Assembly (NCBI RefSeq): GCF_028289705.1
Contig: NZ_JANQOI010000086.1
Location: forward strand, 20,578-84,577
Direction: 5' to 3'
Length of the DNA stretch: 64,000 bases
Source: Pelagibius sp.
GTDB taxonomy: Bacteria; Pseudomonadota; Alphaproteobacteria; Kiloniellales; Kiloniellaceae
Positions 56,266-64,000 of this stretch are shown piece after piece; the first letter of the stretch is position 1; every line of letters begins with the position of its first letter. The translations under genes and the position numbers were made by a program. The notes below the pieces were generated by a model. It was given only the letters and a program-made list of their open reading frames with translations, was not told where the DNA came from and searched no databases.

Positions 56266-57099
56266 CTAATTTGCCAGGAAGATTTCGACCCTCCGGTTGC
56301 CCGCTTCGCCCGACGGCATGAACTCGTGATAGACCGGTTCGGCGTCGGCCTTGGCCTCGGTCGAGAGAGCCTCCGGGGCAACGCCCAGGCGCAGAAGCTC
56401 CGCCGAGACCGTGTTGGCACGCTTGAGGGACATTTCGAAATTGGCCACCTGATGCTGGTCCAACGTTGTGTTCCGGGTGCGGCTGCTGGCATGTCCGACG
56501 ACGTGCAGGCGTCCGCCCTGCTGGCTGTGCAGGGTGACAAGATCGCTCAAGACCACAAGATCGTTCTCATCCAGTTCGACCGATCCGTGGCCGAAAAAGA
56601 TGATCGCCGCGAGCTGGCCCGGCTCGGGGCCCGCCGCCGTCTCAAGGGCGGCGACCTGGGTGCTTCGCGATACCGAGTCCGAAGAGATGATCGTGCTGGC
56701 GGCAAAGGGATCGAGATCGGCCGATGCCGTCGTCACCAGCGGGTCGACCTCGGTAAAGAGGGCTTTGTTCCCGTCGATCGTCAGCGTTGCTTTGACTTGC
56801 TCACGCACCTCTGGCGTGGTGGGGGTCAACGGTGCGTCCGACCCCTCCGAAAGCTTAGGAAATTCGTCCTGAGCGCCCTCGGTTAGCTCCCCTTGTGGTT
56901 GCAGGGCAGCCGATTCTTGCGGTGGGACGGCCGAATTGTGGGCCATCGTGCACCCCGCAAGGAACAGAAGCGCCAAAAATCCCCCGACGACGCCGGCCAT
57001 GCGGCTGTTTTCGCGGTGCCGGCCGTGCCCCGAGACCCTGCCGACCACGCTTGCGCCCGGCGTCCCGGCGGACGCCGCGGTCTCCTGAAACTCTGCCAT
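56266..57099 (-). CDS. OmpA-like domain protein with internal lipobox
   Basis: A 277-residue protein ending in an OmpA-C peptidoglycan-binding domain: IIFFGHGSVELDENDLVVL, LHVVGHASSRTRNTTLDQHQ and SGEAGNRRVEIFL. The ATG at 57099 has AAGGACGAGGAG before it, but the hydrophobic leader with lipobox LAGC begins only at an ATG at 57000, which has no ribosome-binding site. So either the protein has a 33-residue cytoplasmic front, or the true start is 57000. The middle region is acidic and low-complexity. Confidence 0.82.
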   Translation of the reverse strand: MAEFQETAASAGTPGASVVGRVSGHGRHRENSRMAGVVGGFLALLFLAGCTMAHNSAVPPQESAALQPQGELTEGAQDEFPKLSEGSDAPLTPTTPEVREQVKATLTIDGNKALFTEVDPLVTTASADLDPFAASTIISSDSVSRSTQVAALETAAGPEPGQLAAIIFFGHGSVELDENDLVVLSDLVTLHSQQGGRLHVVGHASSRTRNTTLDQHQVANFEMSLKRANTVSAELLRLGVAPEALSTEAKADAEPVYHEFMPSGEAGNRRVEIFLAN

Positions 57100-57304
57100 C
57101 GCTCCTCGTCCTTGTAAGGCCGCAAAGCCCGGTCGCGTCAAGGAAACCGCCGGCTTTCCCCTAAATTGCCGGCTGTGTCTCCGCTATTGAAACAACCGTA
57201 CCCCCCTATTACTTTGCGGATCATTTTAACGACCTCTGCGCCCCGGTTCGGGAAGGTCCCAGACCGGCCGACGGCGCCCCTCCAAGCAGGATAAGGAAGC
57301 CGCA

Positions 57305-59110
57305 ATGGCGGAGCAACAGCCCCCGGAAATCAAACTGCCCGATCCCGTCGAAATCTCGAAGTCGATGGCCGGAATCGCCGAACGCAGCCAGAAGCTCGTC
57401 AGCGACTTCCTGGAGCGGCAGCATCAGGAGGGCAACGGCGGTACGGCGGCCTTCGACCCCATGAACATCGGCGCCGCGTTCATGGAAATGACCAGCCGGA
57501 TGATGGCCGATCCGGCCAAGCTGGTGCAGGCCCAGATGACGCTCTGGCAGGACTATATGCGGCTCTGGCAAACCACGGCCCAGCGCATGATGGGCCAGGA
57601 AACGGACCCGGTGGCCGAGCCGGAGCGTGGCGACCGCCGCTTCAAGCATCCGGAGTGGGACGAGAACGAACTCTTCGACTTCGTCAAGCAATCCTACCTG
57701 CTGACGGCGCGCTGGATGCAGTCGACGGTCAAGGACGTGGAAGGGCTGGACGACAAGACGGCGCAGAAGGTCGACTTCTACACCCGCCAGTTCGTCGACG
57801 CCATGGCACCCTCCAACTTCCTCATGACCAACCCGGAGGTGCTCCGCGAGACACTTGAGTCCGGTGGCGAAAACCTGGTCAACGGCCTGGAGAACCTGCT
57901 GGAGGATCTGGAGCGCGGCAAGGGCCGGCTGAAGATCAGGATGACGGACACCGAAGCCTTCGAGCTGGGCGAGAACATCGCGGTCACCCCCGGCAAGGTG
58001 GTCTTCCAGAACGACCTGATGCAGTTGCTGCAGTACGAGCCGACCACCGAAAAGGTGCACAAGCGGCCGCTGCTGATCATCCCGCCCTGGATCAACAAGT
58101 TCTACATTCTCGATCTGCGCCCGAAGAACTCCTTCATCCGTTGGGCGGTCGAACAGGGACACAGCGTCTTCGTCATCTCCTGGGTCAATCCAGACGAGAA
58201 GCTGGCGGCGAAATCGTTCGAAGACTACATGATGCAGGGGCCGCTGGCGGCCCTGGACGCCATGAAGCAGGCCACCGGCGAGAGCGAGGCCAATGTCATC
58301 GGCTACTGCCTCGGCGGCACCCTGCTGGCCTGTACCCTCTCCTACATGGCGGCGAAGAAAGACCAGCGCTTCAAGTCGGCAACCTTCTTCACCACCATGA
58401 TGGACTTCGAGGACGCGGGGGAACTCGGCGTCTTCATCGACGAGGTGCAGCTTGCCGCCCTCGAAGAGAAGATGAGCCAGAAGGGCTATCTCGAAGGCGG
58501 CGACATGGCCACCACCTTCAACATGCTGCGCGCTAACGACCTGATCTGGTCGTTCGTGGTCAACAACTACCTCCTCGGCAAGGACCCCTTCCCTTTCGAC
58601 CTGCTGTATTGGAATTCGGACTCCACCCGCATGCCGGCGGCCATGCACAGCTTCTACCTGCGGCGCATGTACCAGGAAAACCGCCTCATCGAACCCGGCG
58701 GCATCCGGCTCAAGGACGTGGACATCGACCTTTCGACGATCAAGCTGCCGTCCTGTCTGATCTCCACCCGCGAAGACCACATCGCGCCCTGGAAGGCCAC
58801 CTACGCCGCGACCCAATTGCTCGGCGGACCGGTGAAGTTCATCCTCGCCGGCTCGGGCCACATTGCCGGCGTGGTCAATCCTCCCGAAGCCAACAAGTAC
58901 GGCTACTGGACCAACGCCAAGAACCTCAAGTCGCCGGACAACTGGTTCAACTCGGCCGAGGAGCACGGCGGGTCCTGGTGGCCGGAATGGGCGAAGTGGG
59001 TCGGCCGCCACGGCGGCACCAAGGTGGCCGCCCGCAAGCCCGGCGACGGCAAGCTTAAGGTGCTGGAGGACGCGCCGGGCAGCTACGTGAAGGTGAAGGC
59101 CCACGACTGA
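57305..59110 (+). CDS. phaC: Class I poly(3-hydroxyalkanoate) synthase
   Basis: A 601-residue class I PHA polymerase. It has the PhaC_N domain and the lipase-like box GYCLGGTL with catalytic Cys335; the His lies in GSGHIAGVVNPP, and PPWINKFYILDLRPKNSFIR is a family stretch. It polymerises 3-hydroxyacyl-CoA into storage granules. ATG at 57305 follows AAGGAAG. No phaA, phaB or phasin gene is in the window, so the other PHA genes lie elsewhere. Confidence 0.97.
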   Translation: MAEQQPPEIKLPDPVEISKSMAGIAERSQKLVSDFLERQHQEGNGGTAAFDPMNIGAAFMEMTSRMMADPAKLVQAQMTLWQDYMRLWQTTAQRMMGQETDPVAEPERGDRRFKHPEWDENELFDFVKQSYLLTARWMQSTVKDVEGLDDKTAQKVDFYTRQFVDAMAPSNFLMTNPEVLRETLESGGENLVNGLENLLEDLERGKGRLKIRMTDTEAFELGENIAVTPGKVVFQNDLMQLLQYEPTTEKVHKRPLLIIPPWINKFYILDLRPKNSFIRWAVEQGHSVFVISWVNPDEKLAAKSFEDYMMQGPLAALDAMKQATGESEANVIGYCLGGTLLACTLSYMAAKKDQRFKSATFFTTMMDFEDAGELGVFIDEVQLAALEEKMSQKGYLEGGDMATTFNMLRANDLIWSFVVNNYLLGKDPFPFDLLYWNSDSTRMPAAMHSFYLRRMYQENRLIEPGGIRLKDVDIDLSTIKLPSCLISTREDHIAPWKATYAATQLLGGPVKFILAGSGHIAGVVNPPEANKYGYWTNAKNLKSPDNWFNSAEEHGGSWWPEWAKWVGRHGGTKVAARKPGDGKLKVLEDAPGSYVKVKAHD

Positions 59111-59124
59111 GGCGGCCGGGCGCC

Positions 59125-60036
59125 ATGAAGCCGGTCCCGTCTTCCGGCCCCGATGGCATCGCGGCCATGAACCGTATTCTGGCCGAAACCGCGCCCTTGG
59201 CGCGCGACTGGTCGAAGCAGTTTTGCTGGCAGGACCCGGCCCAGGGAAAGCGATGCGACTGGTATCACGGGTCCTGGCAGACGCTGCGTCTGCTGGGAAT
59301 CGTCACCACCCTCACCAGCCACGCGGCGCTCTATGTCGAGGCCTTGCGCCGGCTGGCCAGAAACGGGGACTTCGAGCGGATCTTCCTGTCGGGCTCCGCG
59401 GACTATGGATTGCTCGCCATCGTCCTCGACGCCTACCAGCGTGAAGGGATTCAGCCCGATGTTACGCTGGTCGACCGCTGCGAAACGCCCCTCAAGCTGA
59501 GCCGTTGGTATGCGGAGAGCTTCGGCTATGCGGTCAACACGGTGCGCTGCGATCTCACGGCCTTTCGCAGCAAGCTTCCCTACGACATCGTCTGCGCCCA
59601 CTCGCTGCTGTCCTGCGTTCCCCGGGAGGGTCATGGCGAAATAGTCGAGACCTGGCGCCGGCAGCTCAGGCCCGGCGGCCTGCTGCTTATGGTCAACAAC
59701 TTCTATCCGGGCAGCCGGGAGACGACGAACCGCTTCACGCCGGAACAGATCGAGGCCTATGGCGGGCGCATCGCCGCGGCCGCCAACTCCTGCCCGCATC
59801 CCGAGGCCCTGCCGGCGCCGGACGAACTGAAGTCCCTGGCAACGGCATTTGCGCGCAACATGGAAGGCTCGATCCTGACATCGCAGGAGCAGCTGACGCA
59901 GCTCCTGGAGGACGGTGGATTCGAGGTGACGGAGCTGCGCAGCGGCGAGCAGATCGCCCGGGACAAACCCCAGGGTACCGGTGCCCCGACCAAGGCGAAG
60001 CGGGACTACGCCTGGATCATCGCACGCCGCCGCTAG
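59125..60036 (+). CDS. SAM-dependent methyltransferase-like protein
   Basis: A 303-residue protein with a class I methyltransferase fold: motif I region IFLSGSADYGLLAIVLDAYQ, VTLVDRCETPLKLSRWYAES (acidic end of beta-2) and LPYDIVCAHSLLSCVPREGH, then LRPGGLLLMVNNFYPGS. Motif I is GSADYG instead of GxGxG, which is atypical. It starts 14 bases after phaC and is convergent with the ligase gene, five bases apart. Substrate unknown. Confidence 0.75.
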   Translation: MKPVPSSGPDGIAAMNRILAETAPLARDWSKQFCWQDPAQGKRCDWYHGSWQTLRLLGIVTTLTSHAALYVEALRRLARNGDFERIFLSGSADYGLLAIVLDAYQREGIQPDVTLVDRCETPLKLSRWYAESFGYAVNTVRCDLTAFRSKLPYDIVCAHSLLSCVPREGHGEIVETWRRQLRPGGLLLMVNNFYPGSRETTNRFTPEQIEAYGGRIAAAANSCPHPEALPAPDELKSLATAFARNMEGSILTSQEQLTQLLEDGGFEVTELRSGEQIARDKPQGTGAPTKAKRDYAWIIARRR

Positions 60037-60041
60037 CGATC

Positions 60042-61424
60042 TCAGCGCAGCGTTTCGTTGACGAAGTCCTCGTACTTGCCGCCGGCGGTGCGCCCTATGC
60101 TCTCTTGTAGCTTGATCTCGACACCCACGGTTCCCGGCAGACGGCTTTCCAGATGGCTGCGGAGCCGATCCTGCTCCGCATCGCTGAGCGGCCGTTCGGG
60201 AACCAGGCGTGCCTCCACCGTGCCGACACTGGTCTGAGCGAGCTGGAACTGCTTGATCGGGGCGATCTTGGAGATCGACTTGACGCCGAAGGCCGGCCAA
60301 TACTCGTTGCCGTCCCGGTCGACCAGCATGTTTCTTTCCCGCCCCAGGATGCGCGTCAGCACCGGAAGTCCGCGCCCGCTGGGACAGGGCCCGCCGACCT
60401 CCGCATAGTCCCCGATGTCGTAGCGGAGAATCGGCATGGCGTGGTTGTGGAGAGAGGTGACGACGACCCGGCCCATTTCCCCCTCCTTGCAGGGGCTGCC
60501 GTCACAGTCGATCACCTCCACCAACACCAGGTCCGACTGGACCAGGTGGTGTTCTTGGCCGGGCGCCTGCAGGGAGATATAGCCGACCTCCTGGGAGCTG
60601 TAGGAATCGGCAATCTCAATGTCCCAGGCTTCGCGGCAGGCCTCCCGCACGTGGGGCAGCAACAGCTCGCCGAAGGTCAGACACTGCTTCAGGCTCGGCA
60701 GGTCAATCGCGTTGCGCCGGCAGTAGCGGGCGAGCGCGTAGAGATTGGTCGGATAGCCGCGCAGATAGTGGGGGTCGACCCGACTCAACCACTCGGCCTG
60801 TTGCGCGATGCTCGACTCGATCTCCAGGGCATAGATGCGTCCGTTGGGATAGACCGCCGCTATCGTGGAACTCCAGTGCTGCTGGCTGTAGCCGTCGGGA
60901 TAGGCGGCCGTGCCGTCCGGAATGCGGCGGATCACCGCCATGCGCCCCTCGAGGTCGCGGGCGTGCAAGAGGTGTTCGTGAAGGGTCATCACCTCCCACA
61001 GAAACCGGTTCACCTGGCTGCTGACGACCGTCACCGGCATGCCGGTCGACCCGGAGGTGGAGGCCTTGCCGGTCTTGCCGTGTTCCGCGGGGATTGCATT
61101 GCTGATGAGATCCCGGCCGGCAGATTGAATGTCCTCCCGGGTCAGCAGCGGAATGCGCTGCCAATCCTCCAGCTCCAGGGTCTTTCCGTCCTGAAGGTCC
61201 AGTTCGCCAAGCCGCCGCCGGTAGAAGGGCACCGTCTTCGCCGCGTGGCGGAGCAGTTGGGCCAACTGCAGAAACTGTCGGCGCCGGATCTCTTCCGGGG
61301 GGTGCCACTGGTTCTCCTGGACCTGCCTCAGAACCGCGAGGCGCCGTCTCGCATCCGCGTCCGGGATCGCCGGCCAGGCGATCGATGCGACGTTTGAGTG
61401 GGGAGCATAGAAGGGGGGCGTCAT
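60042..61424 (-). CDS. Phenylacetate-CoA ligase-like (PaaK/CapK family) AMP-forming enzyme
   Basis: A 460-residue member of the PaaK-type adenylating family. It has the ATP-motif KASTSGSTGMPVTVV, YSSQEVGYISLQAP (the adenylate region) and LRYDIGDYAEVGGPC. Such enzymes activate aryl or other acids to CoA thioesters, or work as CapK-like proteins in surface polymer synthesis. It lies ten bases after tctB on the same strand, so it is probably in the tct operon and activates the imported acid (inference). Confidence 0.85.
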   Translation of the reverse strand: MTPPFYAPHSNVASIAWPAIPDADARRRLAVLRQVQENQWHPPEEIRRRQFLQLAQLLRHAAKTVPFYRRRLGELDLQDGKTLELEDWQRIPLLTREDIQSAGRDLISNAIPAEHGKTGKASTSGSTGMPVTVVSSQVNRFLWEVMTLHEHLLHARDLEGRMAVIRRIPDGTAAYPDGYSQQHWSSTIAAVYPNGRIYALEIESSIAQQAEWLSRVDPHYLRGYPTNLYALARYCRRNAIDLPSLKQCLTFGELLLPHVREACREAWDIEIADSYSSQEVGYISLQAPGQEHHLVQSDLVLVEVIDCDGSPCKEGEMGRVVVTSLHNHAMPILRYDIGDYAEVGGPCPSGRGLPVLTRILGRERNMLVDRDGNEYWPAFGVKSISKIAPIKQFQLAQTSVGTVEARLVPERPLSDAEQDRLRSHLESRLPGTVGVEIKLQESIGRTAGGKYEDFVNETLR

Positions 61425-61433
61425 CGCGCTGTT

Positions 61434-61910
61434 CTAGCCCCACCAGACCGGCAGGACAGGCAGGGAGACACCAAGGGTCTTGACGAACAACCCGTAGGAC
61501 AGCGCGAAGGACGCTCCGGCAAGCCCCAGAGAAAGCGCCCAGGAGATACTGAAGTGCCGCAGGACGCAGAGCAGGTAGACCGCCAATCCCGCCGGATAGC
61601 CGAGCAGGAAGACCAGCGGGACCACCGAGAAGATCCAGATCGCGTCGGTCACAGCCCGACGGCGCGAGGACGCGGGCCGGGACGCCGCGTCCGACACCTC
61701 GGCGCCCGACGGTTCGGGGGCCGCGGCCCCTCCCCGTCCCGACCAGAGCAAACCAAGCTGAACGGCCACCAACAGCAGCGTGATACCGGCAGCCAGAAGG
61801 GGAAAGCGCATCAAGGTGGCGGAGTAATCGTAGTGCAGCAGGCCGATCAGGCAGACACCGACCAGGAAGGCGCCCAGCGCGAGAAGAAACAGACCCTCAA
61901 ATCTGCGCAT
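61434..61910 (-). CDS. tctB: Tripartite tricarboxylate transporter small membrane subunit TctB
   Basis: A 158-residue protein with four membrane helices (LFLLALGAFLVGVCLIGLL, FPLLAAGITLLLVAVQLGLL, IFSVVPLVFLLGYPAGLAVY, WALSLGLAGASFALSYGLFV), the TctB pattern. Its start overlaps the tctA end by 14 bases. It serves as the small permease subunit with TctA. Confidence 0.9.
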   Translation of the reverse strand: MRRFEGLFLLALGAFLVGVCLIGLLHYDYSATLMRFPLLAAGITLLLVAVQLGLLWSGRGGAAAPEPSGAEVSDAASRPASSRRRAVTDAIWIFSVVPLVFLLGYPAGLAVYLLCVLRHFSISWALSLGLAGASFALSYGLFVKTLGVSLPVLPVWWG

Positions 61911-63408
61911 TGCCGTTTCGCCCGTTTCGTGCCGCGCGGCCGAGGAAATACCGCCGGGCCCTGGCCCAGAACAACCCGGCGAGGATCAGCGCCAGGAGCA
62001 GCAGGGCACCGGGGCGCAGGATAAACTCCAGGCCGTAGCGCTGCAGGGAAATATGCAGATAGGTTTCGATCAACGGCGCCATGACAAAGCCAAGGACCAA
62101 CGCCGGACGGCTGTAGCCGAGCGTCTTCATCGCACAGCCCAAGAGGCCGATGACGAAGGTGGCCACCACGTCCAAGGGCTCGTTCTGATAGGCAAAGGCC
62201 CCGAGCACCACGAGCACCGAGAGGACCGGCGCAAGGATGCGGGGCGGCACGTCGGCGATCCTGACCAGCAGCGGCGAGGCGATGACCATGATCGCCACGG
62301 CGGCCAGGTTGGCGAAGGTCAGGATGAGGGCGAGGCCGACGGCAAGGTCCATGTGCTCGACGAGGAAATCCGGGCCCGGCTCCAGGCCGAGCAGCAGGAA
62401 GCCACCCAGCAGCACCGACATCCCGGCGCTGCCGGGGATGCCCAGCGCCAGGGTGGTCACCAGAGCGCCGCCTTCCTTGGCGTTGTTGCTGCTCTCCGGC
62501 GCGATGACCCCCTCGATGGCGCCCTTGCCGAAATCCTCCGGCCGCTCCGCCGTCTGCTTGGCGGAGGCATAGGCGACGAAGGGGGCGGTGTCGCCGCCGA
62601 CGCCGGGGACGATGCCGATGAAAACGCCGATCAGGGACGAGCGGATCAAAAGATAGCGCCGCTTCACGACGGCCTTCATGCCGCGCAGGATCTGGGCGAA
62701 GCCTACGGCCCGGCCCTCCCGATCCGCCGTCCTGTGGCTGCCCAGGGTCAGCGCGACGATTTCCGGGACGGCAAAGAGCCCGAGGACCAGCGGGACCAGC
62801 CGGACCCCGTCCAGGAGGTATTCGAAGCCGAGCCAGAACCGCGGAACGCCGGCAATGCGATCATAGCCGAAGAGGGCGAGAAACACCCCGAGGCCCCCGG
62901 CGATGAGGCCGCGGGTCATGGAGCGCTCCCCCAGGACGCCGACATAGATGATCCCCATAACCGCGAACATGAGGGTTTCGGGAGAGCCGACGTGAAGAAC
63001 GATCGGCTGCAGGAACGGCAGCAGGGCAATCAGGGCAGCGACCCCGACCAGACCGCCCAGGCCCGATGCGGCAAAGGCGGCGCCAAGCGCATCGCCGCCA
63101 CGTCCGGCCTGGGTCATCGGATAACCGTCGATCACCGTCGCGGCGTTGGGCGCGGCACCGGGAATGCCAAGGGCGACGGCGGTCAGGGCGCCACCGGTAT
63201 AGACCACCGCATGGGCTGCCAGCAGAAAGCCGAGCCCGACCATGGGCTCCATGCCGTAAACGAATGGCAGCAGCAACGCCAGTGCCGTCAGGCCACCGAG
63301 GCCCGGCAACACACCGAGCACCAACCCCACCACGACGGCCAGCAGGGCAAGAAGCATCACCTCTGCGTCGATGAATAGGGCGAGGCCCTGAGCGAGGGAG
63401 TCCAGCAT
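61897..63408 (-). CDS. tctA: Tripartite tricarboxylate transporter large permease TctA
   Basis: A 503-residue permease with about 12 helices and TctA signatures: GLVLGVLPGLGGLTALALLL, AVALGIPGAAPNAATVIDGY and GIVPGVGGDTAPFVAYASAK. It imports a (tri)carboxylate or related organic acid captured by TctC, driven by an ion gradient. ATG at 63408; 89 bases separate it from tctC upstream. Confidence 0.96.
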   Translation of the reverse strand: MLDSLAQGLALFIDAEVMLLALLAVVVGLVLGVLPGLGGLTALALLLPFVYGMEPMVGLGFLLAAHAVVYTGGALTAVALGIPGAAPNAATVIDGYPMTQAGRGGDALGAAFAASGLGGLVGVAALIALLPFLQPIVLHVGSPETLMFAVMGIIYVGVLGERSMTRGLIAGGLGVFLALFGYDRIAGVPRFWLGFEYLLDGVRLVPLVLGLFAVPEIVALTLGSHRTADREGRAVGFAQILRGMKAVVKRRYLLIRSSLIGVFIGIVPGVGGDTAPFVAYASAKQTAERPEDFGKGAIEGVIAPESSNNAKEGGALVTTLALGIPGSAGMSVLLGGFLLLGLEPGPDFLVEHMDLAVGLALILTFANLAAVAIMVIASPLLVRIADVPPRILAPVLSVLVVLGAFAYQNEPLDVVATFVIGLLGCAMKTLGYSRPALVLGFVMAPLIETYLHISLQRYGLEFILRPGALLLLALILAGLFWARARRYFLGRAARNGRNGNAQI

Positions 63409-63497
63409 GAGAGCCGTCGGTCAGCAGCGAAGCGGCGGCAGAGCGTCAACGGTCCTCAGATCGGCTTGCAGAGGCCCCGGTGGCATGATCGCAGCGC

Positions 63498-64000
63498 CTA
63501 GTACTTCTCCTGAGCGACATGACGGACGTTCGCCAACTGCTCCTCGCTCAGGCTGCCGATAACCGTATCGATCCTCTGCTTCGCAGCATCGGCGGAGGCG
63601 TAGTTGAGCGGACGCCGTTTTGCGTTGGCTTCCTCGATCACCTTGGGGTCGGTCAGCACATCACGCACTGCTTCGCGCAATAAGGTCAGGCGATCCTCCG
63701 GAACGTCAGGCGTTGTGACCAGCGCGCGTCCCAGGCTCATCAGCGCATCGATATAGTCGATCCACCAGGCCTGCGCCTCGGCGACGGAGACCACTTCGAA
63801 GACCGTCGGCAGGTCGGGCAGCAGGTTCGAACGCTCGCGCGACAGGATCACCGACGCGGTCAGGCCGTCGTCCTTCAGGTAGCGCCGTGCCGAGCTGTCG
63901 GAAACGGCGAAGCCATCCACCTCCCCCCGCAAGGCCGCCAAGGCGACCTCCTTGGTGCCCTTGTAGCCGGCGACGATCTTGATATCGAGGCCCAAGGCCT
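63498..64000 (-). CDS. tctC: Tripartite tricarboxylate transporter substrate-binding protein TctC, N-terminal part cut off
   Basis: The last ~165 residues of a Bug/TctC-family periplasmic binding protein; the gene starts beyond the right edge. GYKGTKEVALAALRGEVDGF is the typical substrate-loop region and DLPTVFEV, VPEDRLTLLREAVRDVLTDP and the C-terminal helices follow. It should be the first gene of the tctCAB-ligase operon. The ligand cannot be told from this part. Confidence 0.88.
   Translation of the reverse strand, partial: ALGLDIKIVAGYKGTKEVALAALRGEVDGFAVSDSSARRYLKDDGLTASVILSRERSNLLPDLPTVFEVVSVAEAQAWWIDYIDALMSLGRALVTTPDVPEDRLTLLREAVRDVLTDPKVIEEANAKRRPLNYASADAAKQRIDTVIGSLSEEQLANVRHVAQEKY

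Overview
The window looks like a chromosomal segment of a GC-rich, heterotrophic alphaproteobacterium, probably Rhodospirillales in the broad sense (Kiloniellales/Rhodovibrionales-like). Pointers are the aminotransferase-hom-glpX-recJ cluster, a liv operon carrying a DUF6867-type membrane protein, DUF1194, PAS_5 and bactofilin genes, a class I PHA synthase, B12 genes and frequent TTG/GTG starts. The genus is inference. There is no phage, transposase, integrase or CRISPR array. The content is metabolic and envelope-related.

Left part (1-22.5 kb). After a truncated cation/organic-acid antiporter on the minus strand, the plus strand carries a complete branched-chain-type ABC importer (SBP, two permeases, two ATPases). 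It is followed by coxG and by coxS-coxL-coxM, a molybdenum hydroxylase. CoxL carries the form II motif AYRGAGR instead of the CO-specific AYxCSFR, so the substrate is probably not CO. The maturation genes follow in pieces: coxD (MoxR AAA+), coxE (VWA), a split XdhC pair and a molybdopterin-binding/MocA-like nucleotidyltransferase fusion. Between them sit a ydbH-ynbE-ydbL intermembrane lipid-transport operon, a universal stress protein and an AGCS amino-acid:cation symporter. Importer plus hydroxylase plus maturation set reads as one uptake-and-oxidation pathway of unknown substrate, and is the best candidate here for an undescribed system.

Middle part (22.5-42.5 kb). Mixed genes: alpha/beta hydrolase, VOC protein, class II aldolase, the glutathione-dependent formaldehyde pathway (adhC-fghA) with a membrane desaturase behind it, bactofilin, PAS_5 protein, an orphan PAS histidine kinase, inorganic pyrophosphatase with a PLP desulfhydrase, cbiB/cobU, a secreted beta/gamma-crystallin-like protein, a TPR lipoprotein and several small secreted or membrane proteins of unknown function. 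Three 31-bp-spaced A-rich repeats lie beside a gene with a GRPKGS motif.

Right part (42.5-64 kb). A second complete liv-type importer (minus strand, SBP last), a GNAT protein, tRNA-Glu, DUF1194, the aminotransferase-homoserine dehydrogenase-glpX-recJ operon, an OmpA-like protein, phaC with a methyltransferase, and a tripartite tricarboxylate transporter (tctC-tctA-tctB) followed directly by a phenylacetate-CoA-ligase-like gene, which suggests coupled uptake and CoA activation of a carboxylic acid. tctC is cut by the window edge. No similarity search was run; family names rest on recognised motifs and gene order.
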